From assembly GCA_934757945.1 (NCBI GenBank), contig CAKVLT010000021.1, forward strand, positions 1 to 24,943: a DNA stretch of 24,943 nucleotides, read 5' to 3'. Of the stretch, positions 15,132 through 22,852 are shown piece after piece. The translations under genes were made by a program, and so were the position numbers. Below the pieces are notes generated by a model that was not told where the DNA came from, did no database searches, and saw nothing but the letters and a program-made list of their open reading frames with translations. Origin of the DNA: an uncultured Bulleidia sp. (GTDB lineage: Bacteria > Bacillota_I > Bacilli_A > Erysipelotrichales > Erysipelotrichaceae). Each line of letters begins with the position of its first letter. Position 1 is the stretch's first letter.

Positions 15132-17626
15132 TGGCGAAAAAGAAAGTAATAGAAGATAACACAAAATATGTTCCTCAACTGTTAGAAGACATCATGGGCA
15201 GTGGATTTGGCAGATATGCTAAATACATCATTCAGGAAAGAGCACTTCCTGATGCACGTGATGGTCTGAAACCTGTACAGAGAAGAATTTTATATGCGAT
15301 GTATCATGATGGTAATACATGGGATCATCCATATCGTAAATCTGCCAAGACAGTCGGTCTTGTTATTGGTAATTATCATCCTCATGGAGATACCAGTGTT
15401 TACGATGCCATGGTGCGTATGTCTCAGGACTGGAAGGTAAGACTGCCTCTGATTGACATGCATGGTAATAACGGTTCTATCGATGATGACCCTGCAGCTG
15501 CCATGCGTTATACGGAAGTAAGACTTGCTAAAGTGACTCAGATTATGGAAGATGATCTGGATAAAGATACGGTAGAAATGGCACCTAACTTCGATGATAC
15601 AGAAAACGAACCAACGGTATTGCCGGTTCCTTTTCCTGTCATGCTTGTGAATGGTGCTACAGGTATTGCGGCAGGGTATGCTACAAATATGCCTCCGCAT
15701 AACCTCAATGAAGTAGTGGATGCGACTATTTTCCGTTTACAGAATCCAGACAGTTCCTTGCAGGATATCATGAGTATTCTTCCTGGTCCTGACTTTCCAA
15801 CAGGTGGTATTGTACAGGGAAAAAAAGGTATTGAAGATGCTTTCCGGACAGGTAAGGGAAGAGTGGTAGTACGCTCAAAATGTGAGATTGTTCAGGAGAA
15901 AACCTGTCAGCAGATTGTAGTGACAGAAATTCCTTATGAAGTTATCAAAGGGCAGCTTGTTAAGAAGATGGATGAAATCCGTGTTTCCAAAGAGATTGAC
16001 GGAATACTGGATGTCAGAGATGAATCTGACAGAAATGGTTTGAGAATCGTAGTAGACATCAAGAAGGAAAGTGATGCCAGTATGATTCTGAATTATTTCT
16101 ATAAAAACACCGATTTACAGGTTTTCTACAGCTATAACAATGTGGCAATTATTGATAAAACACCTGTACAGGTAGGTTTATTAGGCTTACTGGATGCGTT
16201 TATTGATTTCAGAAAAGAAGTCGTCACAAGAAGAAGTCAGTATGAACTGGCAAGGATGGAAGCGCGTTGTCATATTATTGAAGGTTTAATGAAAGCTGTA
16301 TCCATTGTGGATGAAGTTATTGCCATTATCAGAAGCAGTAAAGATAAAGCAGATTCCAAAAAGAATCTGATGGCTGCTTTTGGATTTGATGAAGTACAGG
16401 CCGAAGCTATTGTTACATTAAGACTGTACAGATTAAGTAATACGGATATTGTATCTTTAAGAGAAGAATTTGCACAGTTGGTGAATGCCATCGAAGAAAC
16501 CAAGGCAATCCTGGAAAATTCTGACGTTTTAACTTCTGTGCTGATTAAAGAATTGCGTAATGTGAAAAAAGATTACGGTCAGGAAAGAAAGACACAGATT
16601 GAAGATGAAGTCAGTGATATCGTCATTGATAAAGCAAGTATGGTTACCAGTGAAAGAGTGGTCGTAACTATTTCCAAAGACAGCTATATCAAACGTGCTT
16701 CCTTGCGTTCTTTTAATGCAAGTAACGGCACACCTACAGGTTTAAAGCAATCCGATGAACTGTTAGGTTCTATAGAATGTGATACACTGGATACTCTGCT
16801 GTTATTCACATCTAAAGGTAACTATGCGTATTTACCTGTATGGCAGATAGAAGAAAGTAAGTGGAAAGATGTTGGTATGCACTTGAATAAAGTCATACGT
16901 ATTGACGGCAATGATAAGATAATCAATGCCATTGTAGTAAAGGATTTTAATACGTATGCTTCAATTGTGACGGTATCAAACAGCGGATTTATCAAGAAAA
17001 CTCCTGTAAATGTGTTTAAAGTGGACCGCAATAACAAAGTCATGCCGTGTATGAATATTCCGAGCGGTAAAGAATTACTGTGTGCTTTTTGTGTATATGA
17101 AGGTGATGAAGTAATTTTGGCATCGAAAGATGGCTTTGCATATAGATACGGCATTGAACAGATACCATCTACTGGTGTAAAATCTAAAGGAGTAAAGGCC
17201 ATGAATGTCGGTGCCGCAGATGCACTTGTCAGTGCATGTGTCAGACAGGCAACCAATGGCAATGCGATCTTCATAACCAATAATGGACAAATGAAACGTA
17301 TGCACCTTGAAGAAATTCCAAGTGCTAACAGACCAGCCAAGGGAAATCTTATCTGTAAACGTGTTAAATCTAATCCGAGCGTTATTCAGGAAGTACTGTA
17401 TTGTGAAGCAGGAAAACAGCTTGTCTTCCATGATGAACAGGATACAATACTTCATGCAGTAGAGATTCCATTAAAGAATGCGACAACAGGTTTCTCTACT
17501 CCGGTGGAATTCCATCAGGGATGGTACAGAGAAACAGGCATTGAAGAATGTCGTATTGTAGATTTTCCAACAGGGGAAACCCAGGAAGTTCATGAGGATT
17601 ATGAAAAGCTGACTCTGTTTGATTAA
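15131..17626 (+). CDS. parC: DNA topoisomerase IV subunit A
   Basis: This is the DNA cleavage and religation subunit, 831 residues. The winged helix carries the quinolone region YHPHGDTSVYDAMVRMSQDW (82-101). The catalytic Tyr is Tyr127 in AAAMRYTEVRL. A long coiled coil follows, then a C-terminal beta-pinwheel of repeats (for example SNSGFIKKTPVNVFK, ASKDGFAYRYG, TNNGQMKRM). No intact GyrA box (QRRGGKG) is seen, as expected for ParC. It overlaps parE by 1 nt with an AAGGTG ribosome binding site. Thr88 occupies the position of the classic quinolone-resistance Ser. Confidence 0.94.
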   Translation: MAKKKVIEDNTKYVPQLLEDIMGSGFGRYAKYIIQERALPDARDGLKPVQRRILYAMYHDGNTWDHPYRKSAKTVGLVIGNYHPHGDTSVYDAMVRMSQDWKVRLPLIDMHGNNGSIDDDPAAAMRYTEVRLAKVTQIMEDDLDKDTVEMAPNFDDTENEPTVLPVPFPVMLVNGATGIAAGYATNMPPHNLNEVVDATIFRLQNPDSSLQDIMSILPGPDFPTGGIVQGKKGIEDAFRTGKGRVVVRSKCEIVQEKTCQQIVVTEIPYEVIKGQLVKKMDEIRVSKEIDGILDVRDESDRNGLRIVVDIKKESDASMILNYFYKNTDLQVFYSYNNVAIIDKTPVQVGLLGLLDAFIDFRKEVVTRRSQYELARMEARCHIIEGLMKAVSIVDEVIAIIRSSKDKADSKKNLMAAFGFDEVQAEAIVTLRLYRLSNTDIVSLREEFAQLVNAIEETKAILENSDVLTSVLIKELRNVKKDYGQERKTQIEDEVSDIVIDKASMVTSERVVVTISKDSYIKRASLRSFNASNGTPTGLKQSDELLGSIECDTLDTLLLFTSKGNYAYLPVWQIEESKWKDVGMHLNKVIRIDGNDKIINAIVVKDFNTYASIVTVSNSGFIKKTPVNVFKVDRNNKVMPCMNIPSGKELLCAFCVYEGDEVILASKDGFAYRYGIEQIPSTGVKSKGVKAMNVGAADALVSACVRQATNGNAIFITNNGQMKRMHLEEIPSANRPAKGNLICKRVKSNPSVIQEVLYCEAGKQLVFHDEQDTILHAVEIPLKNATTGFSTPVEFHQGWYRETGIEECRIVDFPTGETQEVHEDYEKLTLFD

Positions 17627-17642
17627 GAAAGGATATACCTCT

Positions 17643-18692
17643 ATGCGTAAATGTAAAGGTTGCGGAGCAATTCTGCAAACTACGAATCAATCAAAACCGG
17701 GCTTCACCCCAAAAGAAAACAGTGAATACTGTCAAAGATGTTTCAGACTCATTCATTATGATGATTTGCAGTTTTCAATGCGTACCGGTATTGCGCCGGA
17801 TTCAGTATTGAATGAAATTGAAAAGATGGACTGTCTGGTATTATGGGTAGTAGATCTGTTTGACTTTGAAGCAGGAATGATACCAGGTCTTCAAAGAAAA
17901 ATAGGAAATAAAGATATTCTGCTTGTGACAAGCAAAAGAGATATTCTGCCAGAGACATTAAGTCATGAAAAGATTGCGAGATTTGTATTCTCAAGATTAA
18001 AGGATTTCGGTATTTCCATTAAGGGACTGATTATCACAAGTAAAGAAGAAAGACTTGGTGTGGAAGAAGTCAAGGATGCTGTAAAAATGTATGCCAAGGG
18101 AAGAAAAGTCGTTGTCATGGGCAAAGCGAATGCCGGTAAATCCACTTTGATGAATTCTCTTCTGGGAGAAAACATTCTGACAATGTCCAGATATCCTGGT
18201 ACTACTCTGGAATTTAATGAAATCGAAATGGATGGTATCACCTATGTAGATACACCTGGCATTGAAATTGACAGCTCTATCCTGATGGAAATGAAGGAAG
18301 ACGATTTAAAAACGGTTGTGCCTGCACATACTATTAAACCTATGATTTATCAGGTGAATAAAAATCAGTCTTTTTTCCTGGGAGGCCTTGCAAGAATCGA
18401 TGTCATGGGATGTGACCATGCAAGTGCGGTATTCTATGTAAGTAATTCCGTGCATATCCACAGATGTAAGACTGAAAATGCTGAAAACATGTGGATCAAG
18501 CATTATGGGGAATTATTCAAACCTACTCCGGTACATAACGAATTTAAATCCTATTCCAAGCATAAAGATATGGATAAGATGGATATTGTTATAGACGGAC
18601 TTGGATGGATCTGTGTTTCCGGACAAATGCAGTCTATCGTCGTAAAAGCACCAAAGAATGTAAATGTAACATTCAGAAAGGCATTATTGTAA
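17643..18692 (+). CDS. yqeH: YqeH, circularly permuted ribosome-assembly GTPase
   Basis: YqeH is a GTPase needed for 30S subunit maturation. The 349 residues begin with a treble-clef zinc finger (C4, C7, C30, C33). The GTPase motifs are in permuted order: G4-like TSKRD (96-100), then G1 GKANAGKS (160-167), G2 in YPGTT, and G3 DTPG (203-206). A C-terminal RNA-binding region follows. The frame extends to 17619, but the ATG at 17643 has the AAAGGA ribosome binding site, and the zinc finger starts at once from there. It heads the ribosome-assembly cluster and follows parC by 16 nt. Confidence 0.94.
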   Translation: MRKCKGCGAILQTTNQSKPGFTPKENSEYCQRCFRLIHYDDLQFSMRTGIAPDSVLNEIEKMDCLVLWVVDLFDFEAGMIPGLQRKIGNKDILLVTSKRDILPETLSHEKIARFVFSRLKDFGISIKGLIITSKEERLGVEEVKDAVKMYAKGRKVVVMGKANAGKSTLMNSLLGENILTMSRYPGTTLEFNEIEMDGITYVDTPGIEIDSSILMEMKEDDLKTVVPAHTIKPMIYQVNKNQSFFLGGLARIDVMGCDHASAVFYVSNSVHIHRCKTENAENMWIKHYGELFKPTPVHNEFKSYSKHKDMDKMDIVIDGLGWICVSGQMQSIVVKAPKNVNVTFRKALL

Positions 18693-18693
18693 T

Positions 18694-18984
18694 ATGTTAA
18701 CAACTAAACAAAAAGCATATCTGAAGTCTCTTGCTATGAATGAAAGAGCTCTTTTCCAGATTGGTAAAGATGGTCTGAATGAAAATGTTGTAGAGACTGT
18801 AGAGAATGCATTACGTGCAAGAGAGCTGGTAAAACTGTCTGTTTTGAAGACAGCACCTGTGCAGGATTTTAAAGAACTTGCGTTTGATCTTGCTATGCAC
18901 ACGCATTCTGAAGTAGTTCAGATCATTGGACGCACTATCGTCCTATACAAAAAAAATAAAGAACCTAAAATCTTACTACCATGA
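18694..18984 (+). CDS. yhbY: YhbY-family (CRM domain) ribosome-assembly RNA-binding protein
   Basis: A 96-residue single CRM domain. It starts LTTKQKAYLKSLA and carries the conserved GxxG RNA-binding loop (IGKDGLNENVV) and the VQIIGRTIVLYK C-terminal strand. The family associates with pre-50S particles. It starts 1 nt after the yqeH stop and overlaps the next gene by 4 nt. aroE, which often sits between yqeH and yhbY, is absent. Confidence 0.93.
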   Translation: MLTTKQKAYLKSLAMNERALFQIGKDGLNENVVETVENALRARELVKLSVLKTAPVQDFKELAFDLAMHTHSEVVQIIGRTIVLYKKNKEPKILLP

Positions 18985-19790
18985 AATTAGTTCTGTTATG
19001 TCCTTTTGATCCTGTGACAAAAAAGGAAATAGAGTATGCAAAAAAGGTTCTGAAAGAAAGTAACTCTACAGAGATCTATTTGATGCCATGGGGAAAGGGA
19101 ATATGCACTTTACAGGAAAGAAAAGAAATTCTGAAAGTGACTCTTCAGTCTTATAAGAAACTACGGGTATGTGATGCTATTGAAAAAGAGGATCAGGTAG
19201 TTTGTTTTGAAGAAGCAGAAAAGAGTGAAGAAAAAGTGCATCACGGAGATTTTACAAAACTGGAAGAAAAGACACGTAAATACGTATGTGAAAAAGGATA
19301 TTACTATAAAGAGGTGGCTAAGAATATGTGTAAGCCATCAAGATATGCACATTCTTTACGTGTTGCAGATACCTGTGTACTGCTGGCAAAAGCCCATCAT
19401 TATGATGAAAAACGCGCATGTAAGGCCGGAATTCTTCATGATATTACCAAGGCATACAGTTATGAAGAATCTGAAAAGATTATTTCTGCCTATAAACCGG
19501 AATGGTTATCTATTTCTGAAAAGGTATGGCACAGTTTTACTGCAGTTGTATTTCTTAAACAGTATATGCAGTATGTGGAAGAGGATGTTTTACATGCGAT
19601 TGAACATCATACTTTAGGTGATGGTAATACAGATCTGGATGCTATCCTGTATATTGCCGATAAGATTGAACCTGGAAGAGGCTATGATACAAGTTATCAT
19701 ATGGCTTTGGCCTGTAAAGATCTTAAAGCAGCTGTAAAATACATACAGGAAGAATCTTTGAGATATAGACAAGAAAAGGAAGGTAAGTAA
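18981..19790 (+). CDS. yqeK: YqeK-type HD phosphohydrolase with an N-terminal degenerate NadD-like domain
   Basis: The C-terminal part (about 105-269) is YqeK, an HD-domain hydrolase that splits diadenosine tetraphosphate symmetrically into two ADP. Metal ligands visible are His124 (YAHSLRVAD), His153-Asp154 (GILHDITK), His184, HH209-210 and Asp227 (YIADKIEPGR). The first 55 residues resemble the start of NadD (nicotinate mononucleotide adenylyltransferase): CPFDPVTKKEIEYA, then a strand-helix and ERKEILKVTL. The catalytic HxGH after FDP is absent and the rest of NadD is missing. The position is where nadD normally sits before yqeK, so this looks like a relic fused to its neighbour. NadD activity from this domain is very unlikely. 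Confidence 0.88.
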   Translation: MKLVLLCPFDPVTKKEIEYAKKVLKESNSTEIYLMPWGKGICTLQERKEILKVTLQSYKKLRVCDAIEKEDQVVCFEEAEKSEEKVHHGDFTKLEEKTRKYVCEKGYYYKEVAKNMCKPSRYAHSLRVADTCVLLAKAHHYDEKRACKAGILHDITKAYSYEESEKIISAYKPEWLSISEKVWHSFTAVVFLKQYMQYVEEDVLHAIEHHTLGDGNTDLDAILYIADKIEPGRGYDTSYHMALACKDLKAAVKYIQEESLRYRQEKEGK

Positions 19791-20134
19791 TGTCTGAATT
19801 ATTAGACTTGACAACAAAAACACTTAGTGAAAAACTGGCAAAAGATATTGTCATTATGGATATGAAGCAGGTAAGCCCATATTCCGATTATTATGTTATC
19901 TGCACTGCAAATAATGTACGTCACGCGTCTTCTCTGGCTGATTATGTAGAAGATGAAGTGGAAAAAAACGGATTTACCGTCAGAACAAAAGAAGGTACAG
20001 GCGGCAGTACATGGGTATTACTGGATATTGGTGAAGTAGTGGTACATATCTTTACAGAAGAAACACGTAATATTTACAGACTGGAAGCTTTATGGGCCGA
20101 TCAGCCTCAGACCAGATACGAGGAAAAGGGATAA
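19790..20134 (+). CDS. rsfS: Ribosome silencing factor RsfS
   Basis: RsfS binds L14 of the large subunit and blocks subunit joining under starvation. The 114 residues show DIVIMDMKQVSPYSDYYVICTA, TGGSTWVLLDIGEVVVHIF and YRLEALWAD, all conserved in the family. Its ATG overlaps the yqeK stop (TAATG). It is the last gene of the yqeH cluster. Confidence 0.95.
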   Translation: MSELLDLTTKTLSEKLAKDIVIMDMKQVSPYSDYYVICTANNVRHASSLADYVEDEVEKNGFTVRTKEGTGGSTWVLLDIGEVVVHIFTEETRNIYRLEALWADQPQTRYEEKG

Positions 20135-20157
20135 GTTCATACTTATTCTTTTTTTTT
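20131..20157 (+). terminator. Terminator 1 after rsfS
   Basis: ATAAG (20131-20135) / CTTAT (20142-20146) is followed by TC and a long T-run. The stem is short but the tail is strong, and it overlaps the rsfS stop codon. Confidence 0.65.
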
Positions 20158-20189
20158 GAAGTGGAATTTAACTTTTCACTTCAGTTTTA
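20157..20189 (+). terminator. Terminator 2 after rsfS
   Basis: TGAAGTG (20157-20163) and CACTTCA (20177-20183) pair perfectly, with extra A-T pairs inside, and GTTTTAT follows. It is a tandem backup to the first terminator. Confidence 0.65.
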
Positions 20190-20210
20190 TTCGCTTTTTA
20201 AAATTTTTTC

Positions 20211-20238
20211 TTGCAACAATTTTGAAAGAGGCTATACT
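20211..20238 (+). promoter_or_regulatory. Promoter of the Arg T-box transcript
   Basis: TTGCAA (20211-20216), a 16-bp spacer and TATACT (20233-20238) form a good vegetative promoter; transcription should start near 20245. Confidence 0.75.
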
Positions 20239-20244
20239 AATTGC

Positions 20245-20478
20245 ATAAACGGTGAAGAGAAGTAGTACCTGAGGGATGCTTGTAAAGAGAGATATCGTAT
20301 GGTGAAAGATATTGAAGCAGATTCGGGGAACGTGTCTTGGAGTTGTTCAGTCGAAGAGTATTGAGGCTGAATCGTAAGCTTGCGTTAAAAGCTTGAGGTG
20401 TCATCTGTCTTAGCACAGATGGAATTTTGGTGGTACCGCGTTATTATGACGTCCAATTGTTCATTGGACGTTTTTTTA
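20245..20478 (+). ncRNA. T-box riboswitch, probable arginine specifier
   Basis: Stem I elements GTGAAGAG, AGAGAGATATC and GGTGAAAGATAT are followed by GGGGAACGTGTCTTGGAG, and later by the T-box core TGGTACCGCG (20431-20440). The terminator is a perfect 9-bp stem, ACGTCCAAT (20449-20457) / ATTGGACGT (20463-20471), with T-run. Aligned position by position to the other T-box of this window, the specifier triplet is CGT (20331-20333), Arg. This fits the downstream polar amino acid ABC transporter. A one-base shift would read GTG (Val), less consistent with the alignment and the neighbours. Confidence 0.85.
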
Positions 20479-20492
20479 TAGGAGGTTTGCTT

Positions 20493-20534
20493 ATGTTAAG
20501 AAAAGGACGACGATTTCCGTTGGTACAGAAATAG
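20493..20534 (+). CDS. 13-codon Arg-rich leader peptide between the Arg T-box and the transporter
   Basis: An ideal AGGAGG with 7 nt spacing precedes ATG 20493. The frame encodes MLRKGRRFPLVQK and stops at TAG 20532-20534. Three of 13 residues are Arg, two of them tandem CGA codons, a triplet rare in the neighbouring genes (mostly AGA or CGT). It lies after the T-box terminator and 45 nt before the transporter gene, so it is translated only when the T-box reads through. It could be a second, translation-based arginine sensor; it could also be the remnant of a gene start. No competing hairpin is obvious between it and 20580. Confidence 0.5.
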   Translation: MLRKGRRFPLVQK

Positions 20535-20579
20535 AATATACGCAAATACAAAGATATGAAGAAAGAAGAGGGTATGAAT

Positions 20580-21374
20580 ATGAAAAAATTAATGACAACT
20601 ATTTTAGCAACAAGTTTACTTACACTGGCAGGGTGTTCTTCCTCGAATACAAATGATGATGCAAAAGCAACTGTAGACAGTGCAGAAAATGCAACAGTGA
20701 TTACTGTAGGTATTTCTCCTGATTATGCTCCATATGAATCAGAAAATACAGATGGAGATATTGTAGGATTTGATCCTGATATGTGTGCTTTATTCGAACA
20801 GCATCTGACTGAACAGGAAGGTACACCATATAAAGTAGAATTGAAGAAGATGGATTTTGATAACATCGTTACTCAGTTACAGGGTGATCAGATTGATATC
20901 GGTGTTTCCGGATTTACTTATGCAGAAGACAGAAAGGTAGAGTGGTCAGAACCATATCTTGGTTCCTCCCAGGTAGCAGTATTACCTAAGGGTTCCACTA
21001 TTACATCTCTGGATGACCTGAAAGGTAAAAAGATTGCTGTACAGACTGGTTCTACCGGTGAAGAGGCTGCCAAGGAAATTGAAGGTGCTGATGTTACAGG
21101 ATTAAAGAATGCCCAGGATATTATGAATGCTTTGAGTGCCAATCAGTATGATGCTGCTGTGGTGGATTTAGGTGTAGCTAAGAACTATGTGGGAAAGGGT
21201 GCTTTCACAATGATTGAGGACAGTCTTGTGGATGAACAGAACTATGTAATTGCTAAATTAGGAAACACTGAGATGATTGATAAGATTAACAAGTGTATTG
21301 AAACATTCTTGGCAAGTGATGATTATCAGACACTGTGTGATAAATATGGTCTGACACCACTTGAAACAAAATAA
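20580..21374 (+). CDS. Polar amino acid ABC transporter substrate-binding lipoprotein (probably arginine)
   Basis: A 264-residue lipoprotein with signal peptide and lipobox LAGC (Cys19), then a type 3 solute-binding fold (SBP_bac_3). Motifs include ISPDYAPYESENTDGDIVGFDPDM, GDQIDIGVSGFTYAEDRK, the ligand-binding SGFTYAEDR-type loop, and LKGKKIAVQTGSTGEEAA. The frame has ATGs at 20556, 20574 and 20580. AGAGGG (20567-20572) is 7 nt before 20580, and starting there gives a normal signal peptide. Arginine is inferred from the Arg-type T-box and leader peptide. Confidence 0.9.
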   Translation: MKKLMTTILATSLLTLAGCSSSNTNDDAKATVDSAENATVITVGISPDYAPYESENTDGDIVGFDPDMCALFEQHLTEQEGTPYKVELKKMDFDNIVTQLQGDQIDIGVSGFTYAEDRKVEWSEPYLGSSQVAVLPKGSTITSLDDLKGKKIAVQTGSTGEEAAKEIEGADVTGLKNAQDIMNALSANQYDAAVVDLGVAKNYVGKGAFTMIEDSLVDEQNYVIAKLGNTEMIDKINKCIETFLASDDYQTLCDKYGLTPLETK

Positions 21375-21394
21375 AACTGAAAGGGAAAGTGAAT

Positions 21395-22078
21395 ATGTTT
21401 GTCGCATTTCAGGAAGTCTTTACTTTAGCCAATATTCTGTATCTAGCCAAAGGGGCGCTGTTATCGGTAGGCATTGCAGCACTTTCCCTTTTATTTGGTC
21501 TGATACTGGGAACTCTTGGGGCTACAGGTAAAAGAAGTAAACATGGCATACCACGAGGTATTGCCAATGTGTATGTTACGATTATTCGTGGTACACCGTT
21601 ATTGTTACAGATTCTGATTATCTTTTCTGTTATTCCTTCCATGTACACAGCTATGACTGGAAAGATTCTTAGAATTGATCCGATTTTGATTGGTGTGATT
21701 GCAATGAGTATCAACTCCGGTGCTTATCAGACAGAACTGATCAGATCAGGGGTCAATGCAGTGGATAAAGGACAATGGGAAGCCTGCGAAACACTTGGAT
21801 TATCTAACTGGAAAACATTAAAGCTCGTTATCCTTCCACAGGCATTTAAACGTATCGTTCCGCCATTAATTTCTGAGTTTATTACATTGATTAAAGACAG
21901 TTCTTTGATTAGCTGTATTGGAGCTGTGGAATTGTTGAAAGGTGCACAGATTATCGGAGCTCAGTATTTTGATGTGATGTCTCCGTACATGTTAGCCGCA
22001 ATTTTCTATCTTGTAATGACATGTGTTGTATCTGTGATTGGAGCAAAAGTAGAAAAGAGGTTGTCTGTCAGTGATTAA
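21395..22078 (+). CDS. Polar amino acid ABC transporter permease
   Basis: A 227-residue His/Glu/Gln/Arg/opine-type permease with about five membrane helices. The EAA loop appears as SGVNAVDKGQWEACETLGLSNWKTLKLVILPQA, the docking site for the ATPase. The GTG at 21389 is in frame, but AAGGG (21381-21385) spaces better to the ATG at 21395. It follows the binding protein by about 20 nt and overlaps the ATPase gene by 8 nt. Confidence 0.93.
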   Translation: MFVAFQEVFTLANILYLAKGALLSVGIAALSLLFGLILGTLGATGKRSKHGIPRGIANVYVTIIRGTPLLLQILIIFSVIPSMYTAMTGKILRIDPILIGVIAMSINSGAYQTELIRSGVNAVDKGQWEACETLGLSNWKTLKLVILPQAFKRIVPPLISEFITLIKDSSLISCIGAVELLKGAQIIGAQYFDVMSPYMLAAIFYLVMTCVVSVIGAKVEKRLSVSD

Positions 22079-22802
22079 AGTAGAAAATATATCTAAAAAT
22101 TTTGCTAAGACACATGCTTTACATAATGTGTCATTGGAAGTACATAAAGGGGATATCATCTCTTTAATTGGCCCGAGTGGTTCAGGTAAAAGTACATTAT
22201 TGAGATGCATTCATGGACTTGAAACCATTGATTCCGGAAAGATTTATCTTGATGGAGAGCTTATGGATCGTCGCAATGAGAAGAAATTCAGAGAGCAAAG
22301 AAATAAAATGGGATTTGTGTTTCAGCACTTCAATTTATTTCCAAATATGACTGTGTTAGAAAACTGCAAACTGGCACAGGTGGAAGTACTGCATAAATCT
22401 TCAGAAGAGGCAGAAAAAACAGCTCTGGAATATCTGGATAAAGTTGGCTTAAAAGAAAAGAAAGACAGTTACCCAAATAATCTTTCCGGTGGACAAAAAC
22501 AGAGAGTAGCTATTGCAAGAGCTTTATGTATGGCCCCTGATATAATGTTGTTTGATGAGCCGACCAGTGCATTGGATCCAGAAATGATCAAGGAAGTACT
22601 GGATGTTATGAAAGATCTTGGAAAACAGGGCATGACAATGGTAGTTGTTACACATGAAATGGGCTTTGCAAGAAAAGTAGGTAACAGAGTGGTGTTCCTG
22701 GATCAGGGAGAAATTATCGAAGAAAACACTTCTGAAGAATTCTTTTCCAATCCTCAGTCTGACAGAGCAAAAGATTTCTTATCCAAAGTGTTCTATGATT
22801 AA
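22071..22802 (+). CDS. Polar amino acid ABC transporter ATP-binding protein
   Basis: A 243-residue GlnQ/ArtP-type ATPase with all core motifs: Walker A GPSGSGKST, Q-loop VFQHFNLFPN, signature LSGGQKQRVAIARAL, Walker B IMLFDEPTSALDP and switch VVTHEMGFA. It starts at a GTG inside the end of the permease gene. It completes a three-part importer under Arg T-box control and ends in a strong terminator at 22801. Confidence 0.95.
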   Translation: MIKVENISKNFAKTHALHNVSLEVHKGDIISLIGPSGSGKSTLLRCIHGLETIDSGKIYLDGELMDRRNEKKFREQRNKMGFVFQHFNLFPNMTVLENCKLAQVEVLHKSSEEAEKTALEYLDKVGLKEKKDSYPNNLSGGQKQRVAIARALCMAPDIMLFDEPTSALDPEMIKEVLDVMKDLGKQGMTMVVVTHEMGFARKVGNRVVFLDQGEIIEENTSEEFFSNPQSDRAKDFLSKVFYD

Positions 22803-22827
22803 GCAATTCATCGGAATTGCTTTTTTT
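22801..22827 (+). terminator. Terminator of the amino acid transporter operon
   Basis: AAGCAATTC (22801-22809) / GAATTGCTT (22814-22822), loop ATCG, is a perfect 9-bp stem followed by seven T. It starts at the last base of the ATPase stop codon. Confidence 0.92.
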
Positions 22828-22839
22828 CGCTTTATTTTC

Positions 22840-22852
22840 TACGATATACATA
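22840..22852 (+). promoter_or_regulatory. -10 box 6 nt before the AlkZ-related ATG
   Basis: TACGAT (22840-22845), 6 nt, then ATG 22852. This is the same spacing as the pseudopilin and small acidic gene starts. There is no Shine-Dalgarno in the gap, so the mRNA is probably leaderless. Confidence 0.4.

Noticed and set aside
17619..17642. Earlier TTG start for YqeH inside the end of parC
   Set aside because: The ribosome binding site AAAGGA lies within this extension and points to ATG 17643, which directly precedes the zinc finger.
22795..22851. Extension of the AlkZ-related frame back into the transporter operon
   Set aside because: It would include the strong terminator hairpin as coding sequence and has no start signal; its hydrophobic residues come from translating the terminator T-run.
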